Assembly: GCF_900537075.1 (NCBI RefSeq)
Contig: NZ_UNRA01000002.1
Span: 310,001 to 374,000, forward strand
Length of the DNA stretch: 64,000 nt
Source of the DNA: Tropicibacter sp. Alg240-R139
GTDB taxonomy: Bacteria; Pseudomonadota; Alphaproteobacteria; Rhodobacterales; Rhodobacteraceae
Direction: 5' to 3'
Part shown: piece after piece, positions 52,926 to 61,000 of the stretch
How the letters are laid out: each line of letters starts with the position of its first letter
How positions within the stretch are numbered: the stretch's first letter is position 1
Notes under the pieces: model-generated
The model's input: only the letters and a program-made list of their open reading frames with translations
Told to the model about the DNA's origin: nothing
Databases searched by the model: none
Position numbers and translations under genes: made by a program

Positions 52926-54905
52926 ATGGCATTTGACACACTCCTTGTGGCGAACCGGGGCGAGATCGCAGTCCGCGTGATCCGCACAGCGCAATCCCTG
53001 GGCCTGCGTGCGGTGGCCGTTTACACCACGGCAGATGCCAAAGCCCCCCATGTGGCCCTGGCGGACGAGGCTGTCTGGATCGGCGAGGGGCCGGTGGGCG
53101 ACAGCTATCTGATCGGTGACAAGATTCTGGCGGCCGCGCAGCAGACCGGTTCCGGTGCGATCCATCCCGGCTATGGCTTTTTGTCCGAGAACTCCGAATT
53201 TGCGCAGGCCGTGGAAGCCGCAGGGTTGACCTTTATCGGGCCTGAACCATCGGCGATCCTGTCGATGGGCAACAAGGCAGAAGCCAAACGCCTGATGATC
53301 GCCGCCGGGGTGCCTTGCGTGCCCGGATATGAAGGAGCAGGCCAGTCTGACGCAGTGCTGATCGAAGCGGCGGGCAGCATTGGCTTTCCGATCATGGTCA
53401 AGGCAGCTGCTGGTGGCGGCGGGCGCGGCATGCGGCTGGTACATGACAGTGGCGACTTGGGTGAGGCGATCGCCTTGGCCAGATCCGAAGCGGAGAACGC
53501 CTTTGGGTCTGGTGAGTTGATCCTGGAAAAGGCCATCATCGAGCCTCGCCATGTGGAAATTCAGGTCTTTGCAGACACCCATGGCAATGTAATTCATCTG
53601 GGCGAGCGCGATTGTTCGGTTCAACGCCGTCACCAGAAGGTGGTGGAAGAGGCTCCGTGCCCAGTGATGACACCCGAACTGCGTGCCCGCATGGGCGCGG
53701 CTGCAGTGGAGGCCGCGCGCGCTGTCGCTTATCGCGGGGCCGGGACTGTCGAATTCCTGTTGGATGAGGCGAGAGAGTTTTTCTTCCTTGAGATGAACAC
53801 CCGGCTTCAGGTGGAACACCCCGTCACGGAACTGGTCACAGGCCTTGATCTGGTGGCGATGCAGATCGCCGTGGCGCAGGGCGAAACCCTGCCATTGACT
53901 CAGGACGATGTGGTCCTGACCGGCCACGCCATCGAGGTTCGGCTGTATGCTGAAGATCCCGCCAACGACTATCTGCCCGCCACAGGTCCGATTGATCTCT
54001 GGCAGCCCGCGTGCGGCCCCGGTGTCCGCGTTGACGCAGGGATTGTGACAGGGCAAGAGGTGGTCTCGCCGTTTTATGACCCGATGTTGGCCAAACTGAT
54101 CGCCTATGGCCCCACACGCGAGGTGGCCCGGGCGCGGTTGATCAAGACAGTGAAGGAGTCGGTTCTGTTGGGCACTGTCACCAACTCGGCCTTCTTGGCG
54201 GATGTTCTGGGACAAGAGGCGTTTGCCAAAGGCGAGGCGACAACAGCCTTCCTGGATCAAGCCTATCCCGACGGTTTCCCGGTGACCGAAGCAAAGCCCC
54301 AAAACGTCGCGTTGGCTTTGGCCCTGTTGTTGGAGGCAGATCGAAAACGCACCAAACAGGCAGCTGGTTATGTCTCGGACGACCAGTTGGGCTGGTCCAG
54401 CGCGGCGCTGTTGCCGTTGCAAATGATCTTGATGTTCGGTGACGAGGAGCTGACGCCGCGCGCCCTGGCCAAACCCGATGGCTGGTCCATCTGGGTGGGC
54501 GGGGAGCAGTTCGGCGTGTGCTTTACCGGTCGTGCTAACGGACGCATTCGCGCCCGGATCAACGACCAGACGGTTGATGTGGTGGCTCATGTTACCCGCG
54601 ACGCGGTCCAGATCGCCGTTGGCGCCGACCGCCTGAGTTTCCGCCGTCCGCGCCCCGGTGCGCAGGATGGCGCCGCTACCGCCGGTGACCGTGTCACCGC
54701 GCCGATGCCCGGTTTGGTGGTCGAGGTGCAGGCCGAACCGGGGATGACGGTCACCAAGGGCGACCGTTTGGCGGTTCTTGAAGCCATGAAAATGCAACAT
54801 CAGATCACCGCCGCCATCGATGGCACGGTGGCTAGCGTTCACGTCAAGGCGGGGCAACAGTTGACTGCGGGTGACGTGATGATCGAGATTGAGGAGACCG
54901 AATAA
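52926..54905 (+). CDS. Acyl-CoA carboxylase biotin-containing (alpha) subunit
   Basis: A 659-residue protein with a biotin carboxylase domain (about 1-450; GGGGRGMRLV ATP loop, EMNTRLQVEHPVTE) and a C-terminal biotin carrier domain (about 590-659) with biotinylated Lys622 in LEAMKMQH. The middle region is shorter and less conserved. It charges biotin with CO2 using ATP for the carboxyltransferase at 50512. It is followed without a gap by the nitronate monooxygenase gene. Confidence 0.95.
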   Translation: MAFDTLLVANRGEIAVRVIRTAQSLGLRAVAVYTTADAKAPHVALADEAVWIGEGPVGDSYLIGDKILAAAQQTGSGAIHPGYGFLSENSEFAQAVEAAGLTFIGPEPSAILSMGNKAEAKRLMIAAGVPCVPGYEGAGQSDAVLIEAAGSIGFPIMVKAAAGGGGRGMRLVHDSGDLGEAIALARSEAENAFGSGELILEKAIIEPRHVEIQVFADTHGNVIHLGERDCSVQRRHQKVVEEAPCPVMTPELRARMGAAAVEAARAVAYRGAGTVEFLLDEAREFFFLEMNTRLQVEHPVTELVTGLDLVAMQIAVAQGETLPLTQDDVVLTGHAIEVRLYAEDPANDYLPATGPIDLWQPACGPGVRVDAGIVTGQEVVSPFYDPMLAKLIAYGPTREVARARLIKTVKESVLLGTVTNSAFLADVLGQEAFAKGEATTAFLDQAYPDGFPVTEAKPQNVALALALLLEADRKRTKQAAGYVSDDQLGWSSAALLPLQMILMFGDEELTPRALAKPDGWSIWVGGEQFGVCFTGRANGRIRARINDQTVDVVAHVTRDAVQIAVGADRLSFRRPRPGAQDGAATAGDRVTAPMPGLVVEVQAEPGMTVTKGDRLAVLEAMKMQHQITAAIDGTVASVHVKAGQQLTAGDVMIEIEETE

Positions 54906-56033
54906 ATGAACTCTGACCTGTGCCGCCAGCTTGGCATCGAATTTCCGCTGTTTGCTTTCAGCCACTGCCGCGATGTGGTGGCCGCGGTCACACGTGCCGG
55001 GGGCATGGGCGTCTTTGGCGCGGTTATGTATACGCCTGAGCAATTGCGGACGGAACTGGAATGGATTGACGCCCACTGCGACGGCAAACCCTATGGCGTT
55101 GACCTGATCGTTCCGACCTCGATCCAGAAGCAGGACAGCGAGCCGTCAGATGCGGCTCTGTTGGGCGCGGTGCCTGCCGAGCATATGGAGTTCGCCAACC
55201 AGGTGCTTGGCCATTACGGTGTCAGCACTGATGATCTGGATGGTGCACGCACGGACTTGCTGCATTTCTCGCACAACATGAACAGCGCGGGCGCGCAAGA
55301 GATGCTGGATGTGGCGTTCTCCTTCCCGATCAAGCTGATCGCAAACGCGCTTGGAACACCGCCGCAGGTGATGATCGAACGCGCGCGTGAAGCCGGTGTG
55401 CCGGTTGCTGCTCTGGTCGGGGCCAAGAAACACGCTGAGCTTCAGGTCGCCGCAGGCGTCGACATTTTGGTGGCGGCAGGAGGCGAGGCTGGCGGCCATT
55501 GCGGAGACATCTCGACCATGGTGCTGGTGCCCGAAGTTGTTTCAGTGGCCAAAGGCACACCGGTTCTGGCTGCAGGCGGCATCGTCACAGGCGCGCAGAT
55601 GGCAGCGGCCATGGCGATGGGCGCTGCGGGCGCCTGGTGCGGATCAGTTTGGTTGACCACAGCCGAGGGCGAGCCGTCACAGCAGATCAAGGATAAAATG
55701 CTGGCGGCCACATCATCCGACACGGTGCGCTCGCGATCGCGCACCGGCAAGGGATCACGGCAGCTGAAATCGGCTTGGACCGATGCGTGGGAGGCCAAGG
55801 GACCGATACCTTTGCCGATGCCATTACAATCTCTGGTGTCCGAACCTGCATTGCGCAAAGTCGAAAAACTGGCTCAGTCGGGGCACGATGGCGCAGCGGA
55901 ATTGTCGACGTATTGGGTGGGTCAAGGCGTCGGGCTGATGAACCAGGCGACATCCACCGCCGCAGTCGTGCAGGATTTCAAAGAAGATTACCTGACCGCT
56001 GTTGAGCGGCTGATGACCACGCTGGAGGAATAA
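54906..56033 (+). CDS. Nitronate monooxygenase family flavoprotein
   Basis: A 375-residue FMN-dependent TIM-barrel protein of the 2-nitropropane dioxygenase type (GGMGVFGAVMYTPEQL near 30; AAGGEAGGHCGD near 195; GGIVTGAQMAAAMAMGA near 220). Such proteins oxidise alkyl nitronates but are often found in fatty and branched acyl-CoA operons, where their job is unclear. It starts at the base after the carboxylase alpha stop and ends directly before the TIGR03084 gene. Confidence 0.88.
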   Translation: MNSDLCRQLGIEFPLFAFSHCRDVVAAVTRAGGMGVFGAVMYTPEQLRTELEWIDAHCDGKPYGVDLIVPTSIQKQDSEPSDAALLGAVPAEHMEFANQVLGHYGVSTDDLDGARTDLLHFSHNMNSAGAQEMLDVAFSFPIKLIANALGTPPQVMIERAREAGVPVAALVGAKKHAELQVAAGVDILVAAGGEAGGHCGDISTMVLVPEVVSVAKGTPVLAAGGIVTGAQMAAAMAMGAAGAWCGSVWLTTAEGEPSQQIKDKMLAATSSDTVRSRSRTGKGSRQLKSAWTDAWEAKGPIPLPMPLQSLVSEPALRKVEKLAQSGHDGAAELSTYWVGQGVGLMNQATSTAAVVQDFKEDYLTAVERLMTTLEE

Positions 56034-56822
56034 ATGGAGCAAGCAACAGATTTTCTGGCCGAGAGCGAGGCGCTGAATACAGCATTTGGCGGTGTTTCGG
56101 GTGACCAATGGAACACCGTGACCCAGTTCAAGGGATGGACCTTGAATGACGTGCTGGTGCATCTTCATTTCTGGAACCAGATGGCAGATTTGTCCTTGAC
56201 GGACGTGGCGGCCTTTCAGGCGCGGTTGGCCGAGACCTTTGCGGGGATTGGCAAGAACGGGTTTCGGGCGACTGAAAACCGTATGATCACCCTGCGTGGA
56301 GAAGAGTTGCGCGCGGCGTGGCAGACCCTTTATCGCGACATCGGTGCCCGTTGGGTCGATCTGGATCCCAAGCATCGGGTTAAATGGGCCGGGCCGGACA
56401 TGTCCGTGCGCTCGTCTATTACAGCGCGCCAGATGGAGACTTGGGCCCACGGACAGGAGGTATTCGATGTGCTGGGGGTGCAGCGTGTAGAGCAGGACTG
56501 GGTCAAGAACATCGTCGTGTTAGGCGTGAACACGTTCGGCTGGGCTTACAAGGTTAATGGTCTTGATGTCCCGCTTGTCATGCCCCGGTTGGAACTGACA
56601 GCCCCGTCAGGTGCGGTGTGGGAATTTGGTGAACCTAGCGAAAACAAGATCAGCGGATCAGCGGTCGAATTTGCACAGGTTTCGGCCCAGACCCGCAATG
56701 TTGGAGACACCGATTTGCTGATCGAAGGGCCTGAGGCGACCAAATGGATGTCGATCGCCCAGTGTTTTGCGGGCGGGCCGGAACAGCCGCCTGTTCGGGG
56801 CCTGCGCCACCGCGTGAGCTGA
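56034..56822 (+). CDS. TIGR03084-like metal-binding protein (DinB fold)
   Basis: A 262-residue protein with the N-terminal DinB/maleylpyruvate-isomerase fold (about 1-150; WTLNDVLVHLHFWN, and WAHGQEVFDVLGV). These histidines (in VLVHLH and WAHGQ) fit the metal triad of the fold. The C-terminal part matches the TIGR03084 family as I recall it. The family has no proven role. It begins one base after the nitronate monooxygenase stop, so it belongs to the AtuA-like operon. Confidence 0.8.
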   Translation: MEQATDFLAESEALNTAFGGVSGDQWNTVTQFKGWTLNDVLVHLHFWNQMADLSLTDVAAFQARLAETFAGIGKNGFRATENRMITLRGEELRAAWQTLYRDIGARWVDLDPKHRVKWAGPDMSVRSSITARQMETWAHGQEVFDVLGVQRVEQDWVKNIVVLGVNTFGWAYKVNGLDVPLVMPRLELTAPSGAVWEFGEPSENKISGSAVEFAQVSAQTRNVGDTDLLIEGPEATKWMSIAQCFAGGPEQPPVRGLRHRVS

Positions 56823-56885
56823 CGGCCTTCATGTTGGCGCTGTTGTGCCAAAACACCTGATGAACCTCGCCGGATTGGGGGGGGC

Positions 56886-57009
56886 TCCCGCCGGTCGTCG
56901 AGGTTTCTGGCGAAACATCTCCTCCTGTTGGGCCAGGCTCAGGTGGGCTTTGCCCACCTGAGCCTGGCCCCCTGCCGTCCGCAGGACGCAAGGCCGTTAG
57001 GCCGCGCAG
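56886..57009. repeat. Copy B of structured intergenic repeat
   Basis: The 357-base gap between the TIGR03084 and acyl-CoA dehydrogenase genes holds this element. It has a small hairpin (GTTTC-TGGC-GAAAC, 56903-56916), then CTCCTGTTG, a perfect 19-pair hairpin (GGGCCAGGCTCAGGTGGGC, loop TTT, 56930-56970) and a tail with CGTCCGCAGGACGCAAG and GGCCGCGCAG. Copy C at 58358 has the same layout with different but still paired stems. Confidence 0.8.
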
Positions 57010-57179
57010 ATTTTGCGACCGGAGGCGGCGCTATTGGTGGCCGAAGTACGCCAGCGGAAAATGCCGTGAGGGAAAAAGGACGTTGCGTAGCGACCTTAGG
57101 ACGCCGCGTTATCCAGATTGGCTTGAATCTGCAGCGACGGTAACATGTTGGCAACTTGAGATTTTGGAGGATACACAGG

Positions 57180-58337
57180 ATGACTCTCTTTACCCCGACA
57201 GCCGACTGGGTCACCGAAGAACACAAGATGTTTGCCGATATGTCCGGCCGGTTTCTTGATGATGAATTGGTCCCGAACATCGATACCTGGAACAGCAACG
57301 GCGTGGTCGATCGCACCTTTTGGAACAAGGTGGGAGAGGCTGGCTTGATGGGGGGCACCATTGCCGAAGAATACGGCGGTGTCGGTGGTGGCATGGGCTT
57401 TGACTCTGTGCTGATGTACGAACAAGCCTCACGCGGGGACAGCGGTTGGGGCTATGGTATCCAATCCATCGTCATGCATTACATCGCTGGCTATGGCAGT
57501 GAAGAGCAAAAGCAGAAATGGTTGCCCAAGCTGGTATCGGGCGAAATGGTCGGTGCAATAGCGATGACCGAGCCCGGCACGGGGTCTGACCTGCAGTCGG
57601 TGCGTACAACGGCCGAGAAGGATGGCAACCATTACAAGATCAACGGATCAAAGATCTTTATCACCAACGGCCAGACTGCGGATCTGATCATTGTTGTGGC
57701 CAAGACGGACAAGAATGAGGGCGCTAAGGGCGTTTCGCTGATCGGGATCGAGACGGAAGGCACCGAAGGGTTCCGCCGTGGTCGCAACCTCAAGAAACTG
57801 GGAATGAAGGCCAACGACACTGCCGAGTTGTTCTTTGAGGACGTCAAGGTGCCGATGACCAATCTGATCGGCCAGGACGAAGGACAGGGATTCTATCAGT
57901 TGATGAGGCAGCTTCCCTGGGAGCGTCTGACCATCGGGATCATGGCCCTTGGTGCGATCGACTTTGCGATTGCCGAGACGGTGAAATACACGCAAGAGCG
58001 CAAAGCCTTTGGACAGCGTGTGATGGATTTCCAGAACACCCGTTTCAAGCTGGCGGAATGCAAAACCAAGGCCGAACTGCTGCGCAGTTTCGTCAACGAC
58101 TGCATCGCGCGCCTGGAACAGGGGACGTTGGATGCGACCACCGCGTCAATGGTGAAATACTGGGGGTCCGAAGTGCAAAACGAGATTATGCACGAATGCC
58201 TGCAGCTCTTTGGCGGTTATGGCTTCATGATGGAGTATCCTATCGCGCGCCTCTATGCCGATGCGCGTGTTCAGATGATCTATGGCGGTACAAACGAGGT
58301 GATGAAAGAGCTCATCGCCCGCTCTTTGGACGTCTGA
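57180..58337 (+). CDS. Acyl-CoA dehydrogenase
   Basis: A 385-residue acyl-CoA dehydrogenase (AMTEPGTGSDLQSVRTTAEK; INGSKIFITNG; C-terminal QLFGGYGFMMEYPIARLYADARVQMIYGGTNEVMKE, key part GGYGFMMEYPIARLYAD). The ATG at 57180 follows GGAGGATACACAG. It is related to but clearly different from the dehydrogenase at 46823. It stands between two copies of the structured repeat, so it may form its own transcript rather than part of the AtuA-like operon. Confidence 0.95.
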   Translation: MTLFTPTADWVTEEHKMFADMSGRFLDDELVPNIDTWNSNGVVDRTFWNKVGEAGLMGGTIAEEYGGVGGGMGFDSVLMYEQASRGDSGWGYGIQSIVMHYIAGYGSEEQKQKWLPKLVSGEMVGAIAMTEPGTGSDLQSVRTTAEKDGNHYKINGSKIFITNGQTADLIIVVAKTDKNEGAKGVSLIGIETEGTEGFRRGRNLKKLGMKANDTAELFFEDVKVPMTNLIGQDEGQGFYQLMRQLPWERLTIGIMALGAIDFAIAETVKYTQERKAFGQRVMDFQNTRFKLAECKTKAELLRSFVNDCIARLEQGTLDATTASMVKYWGSEVQNEIMHECLQLFGGYGFMMEYPIARLYADARVQMIYGGTNEVMKELIARSLDV

Positions 58338-58357
58338 TCAATAGCAACAGCGGGCAC

Positions 58358-58480
58358 TCCCGTCCGTCGTCAAGGTTCCCTTCGGAACCCCTCCTCCCGT
58401 TGGGCCGGGCAGGCTCGGGCTGTGCCCGAGCCTGCCCGGCCCCCGCCGTCCGCAGGACGCAAGACCGACAGGCCGCGCAG
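58358..58480. repeat. Copy C of structured intergenic repeat
   Basis: Same layout and orientation as copy B: a six-pair hairpin (GGTTCC-CTTC-GGAACC, 58375-58390), then CCTCCTCCCGTT, a perfect 19-pair hairpin (GGGCCGGGCAGGCTCGGGC, loop TGT, 58403-58443) and a tail with CGTCCGCAGGACGCAAG and GGCCGCGCAG. It lies just after the acyl-CoA dehydrogenase gene and may also end its transcript. Confidence 0.8.
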
Positions 58481-58544
58481 GTTGCAAGCTGTGTGCTTCC
58501 CTGTAACATCGCCCTCTCTTTCGACACAGAGCAGAGACGGTACT

Positions 58545-59153
58545 ATGCGCAAGATTGCGGCTCTCATTTTTCCTGGTTTCGAACTGCTCGACGTCTTTGG
58601 CCCGATGGAGATGTTCGGGCTGCTGTCCGAAGAATTCACGCTCGAGCTGATCGCTGAAACTCGCGGTCCGGTCCCGAGCAATCAAGGTTTGTCCGCGCAT
58701 GTCACAGCCACGACCGCTGACGAATTTGACCATGACATCTTGTTCGTACCCGGCGGCGCAGGCACTCGGCGGGAGGTGGAAAACACAAGCTTGCTTGAGT
58801 GGATTGCTAGTGTCTCGGGCAAATCCGAATTCACGTTGAGCGTCTGCACCGGCAGCGCTTTGCTGGCCCGCGCAGGTGTTTTGGATCATCGCCGTGCCAC
58901 AACCAACAAGGCGGCTTTTGCATGGGTTGCGGCTCAAAGCTCTCTTGTCGATTGGGTGGGAAAGGCGCGTTGGGTGCAAGATGGAAAGATCTTCACGTCG
59001 TCCGGTGTGTCGGCGGGAATGGATATGGCGCTTGGTGCAATCGAATTCATGCACGGGCGTGACCGCGCGCTCGAGGTTGCCAAATGGTGCGAATACACGT
59101 GGCACGAAGATCGTGAGCATGATCCATTCGCGCAAGTACATGGTTTGATCTGA
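58545..59153 (+). CDS. DJ-1/PfpI family protein, isonitrile hydratase-like
   Basis: A 202-residue DJ-1/PfpI protein. The nucleophile elbow is in LSVCTGSALLARAGVL with Cys near residue 105, a context like that of isonitrile hydratase. It starts with MRKIAALIFPGFELLDVFGP, the usual beginning of the subgroup. The ATG at 58545 was chosen because it begins the conserved fold; the in-frame sequence upstream belongs to the repeat. It probably acts as a hydratase or amidase; the substrate is unknown. The SnoaL-like gene follows after 19 bases. Confidence 0.85.
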   Translation: MRKIAALIFPGFELLDVFGPMEMFGLLSEEFTLELIAETRGPVPSNQGLSAHVTATTADEFDHDILFVPGGAGTRREVENTSLLEWIASVSGKSEFTLSVCTGSALLARAGVLDHRRATTNKAAFAWVAAQSSLVDWVGKARWVQDGKIFTSSGVSAGMDMALGAIEFMHGRDRALEVAKWCEYTWHEDREHDPFAQVHGLI

Positions 59154-59172
59154 CTCAAGAGGAGGCAAGGAC

Positions 59173-59919
59173 ATGTCTAACAAGGATCGTATTCGCGCGT
59201 TGCTAAAAAGCATCGAAACAGGCGACCCCGGACCAATCTCTGTCGTCAACGAGGCGCGCTACATTCAGCACAACCCACAGACCCATGAGGGCAGCGAGGG
59301 CCTGGCGGCGCTGTTCAAACGGCTGTCGCTGACCAATCCGCGCGTCAACATCGTGCGCGTTTTCGAGGACGGCGATTATGTCTTTGCGCATACCGAATAT
59401 GACTTTTCGCGCCGTAATATCGGGTTCGAGGTGTTTCGTTTTGATCAAGGGCAAGCGGTCGAGCACTGGGACAATATCCAACCTCGTCTTGGGCCGAACG
59501 CGGCAGGTCATGACATGGTGGGGGGAGTGACTGAAGTCACCGATCTAAAGCTGACCGAAAACAACCGTACTGCGGTCCGCGAATTCGTTCGGACTGTTCT
59601 GCTAGACGGGCAGGTGGAACAGTTGTGTGAATGGATTTCCCCGAACGCGTTTACCGAGCACAACCCGCATCTGACCGACGACTTGCCTGGGCTGGCCCTG
59701 CATTTGTCCGCCAAGGACAAGATCGACTATCAGCGCCTGCATCGTATCCTCGCCGAAGGAGATTTTGTCCTCACTGTTTGTGAGGGAAACAGAAACGGTC
59801 AACGCAGTGCATTCTATGACCTCTTTCGACTTTCATGCGGGCGTATTGTCGAGCATTGGGACACGACCGAAAAAGTGGCGCCAGCATCGGAGTGGAAAAA
59901 CGACAACGGCAAGTTTTAG
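59173..59919 (+). CDS. Tandem SnoaL/NTF2-like protein
   Basis: A 248-residue protein made of two NTF2-like domains (about 1-115 and 125-240). Each holds the SnoaL-type repeats: ARYIQHNPQTHEG and FDQGQAVEHWDNIQ in the first, NAFTEHNPHLTDD and LSCGRIVEHWDTTE in the second. The duplicated HWD motif is striking. These folds work as cyclases, hydrolases or ligand binders. It follows the DJ-1-like gene and an AGAGGAGGCAAGGAC site, so the two are likely co-transcribed. Confidence 0.85.
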   Translation: MSNKDRIRALLKSIETGDPGPISVVNEARYIQHNPQTHEGSEGLAALFKRLSLTNPRVNIVRVFEDGDYVFAHTEYDFSRRNIGFEVFRFDQGQAVEHWDNIQPRLGPNAAGHDMVGGVTEVTDLKLTENNRTAVREFVRTVLLDGQVEQLCEWISPNAFTEHNPHLTDDLPGLALHLSAKDKIDYQRLHRILAEGDFVLTVCEGNRNGQRSAFYDLFRLSCGRIVEHWDTTEKVAPASEWKNDNGKF

Positions 59920-59925
59920 TCGGGG

Positions 59926-60822
59926 CTATTCGCCCGGTAAGTCCAATTGATGTTGCAGCCATCCTCGAAAGGCTTGCAGCGGAGCCGAAGCTGCTTTTCC
60001 TTGGGGCCAGACCAGATAATAGCGCCCAAGGCTGACCTGAGGACCGTGCCAAGCACAGACCAGCCGCCCGTCTTTCAGGTCCTGCGCCACCAAGTAGCCA
60101 GGCAACAAGGCCACACCTAGCCCGTGAACCGTGGCCTGAATCATCGTTGAAAACTGATCAAACAGCATCCCGCGCACGCCGAACGCTTCGACCCCTTGAG
60201 TCGCAAACCACTGCTCCCAGGCGTCCGCTCGCGTGTCGAGGTGCAGCAGCGGGGCCGAAAGCAACCAATCCGGCGTGCCGTCAGATTGCTCCATCAAGGC
60301 AGGGGCACAAACTGGGATAACCTCTTCGCGCATCAGTTCAAGGTAGTCCGCACCGGCCCAATTCTGTTCCCCAAAGTGGATAGCGGCGTCGAACCCTTCG
60401 GTGCTGAAATCAAACGGGCGCAGGCGGGTGTTCAGGTTCATGGTCACGCCTGGATTCTTGCGGGCAAAGTCCTGCAAACGCGGTGCCAGCCAATGCATGC
60501 CAAAGGCGGGCAGGATGGCCAATTGTAGCGATCCGCCTTGCGGGTTGGCCTTGAGCTTGAGCGAGGCCTGCGCCAGTTGTTGCAGGATCTTTCTTGCGGT
60601 TTCCACATAACCTTCTGCTGCCGGGGTGAGTTGCAACCGCATCTGTGATCGCTCGATGAGGGCGACGCCCAATTGCTCTTCCAACGTTTTCAACTGACGA
60701 CTGACAGCGCTTTGACTCAAAGACAATTCGCCCGCTGCGGCCGAGGCACTGCCGAGCCTGTCCACGGCCTCTAATGCCAGAAGAGAGCTGATCGAGGGAA
60801 GAAAGCGTCGGGGAGCAATCAT
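59926..60822 (-). CDS. LysR family regulator, GcvA-like
   Basis: A 298-residue LysR protein with the N-terminal helix-turn-helix (SASAAAGELSLSQSAVSRQLKTLEEQLGVAL, key part LSLSQSAVSRQLKTLEEQLG) and a C-terminal periplasmic-binding-like sensor. It resembles the GcvA/AmpR branch. ATG 60822 follows GAGGAAAACTCAT; an upstream Met at 60837 is in frame. It is divergent from the E1 fusion gene, 178 bases away, and converges on the SnoaL gene. Control of the E1-acyltransferase cluster is likely. Confidence 0.88.
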   Translation of the reverse strand: MIAPRRFLPSISSLLALEAVDRLGSASAAAGELSLSQSAVSRQLKTLEEQLGVALIERSQMRLQLTPAAEGYVETARKILQQLAQASLKLKANPQGGSLQLAILPAFGMHWLAPRLQDFARKNPGVTMNLNTRLRPFDFSTEGFDAAIHFGEQNWAGADYLELMREEVIPVCAPALMEQSDGTPDWLLSAPLLHLDTRADAWEQWFATQGVEAFGVRGMLFDQFSTMIQATVHGLGVALLPGYLVAQDLKDGRLVCAWHGPQVSLGRYYLVWPQGKAASAPLQAFRGWLQHQLDLPGE

Positions 60823-61000
60823 ATGAGTTTTCCTCATGGCTTTCGAACTTAATATCACTCGATCTTTTAGCGATCCAGCGCAATATTGAACCGGAACAAA
60901 ACATCATGCGGGACGCTGCATGAGCATTTCGTATGCGCTTTGCAAGTGTGTACCGTTGAGTCGGAGCATTGCCCCGACCCCTGCAGGAAAAGGTCAGCAC

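Noticed and set aside
52371-55076. A 901-codon open frame on the minus strand
   Set aside because: It is antisense to the enoyl-CoA hydratase and carboxylase alpha genes, which carry all the expected motifs including the biotin lysine.
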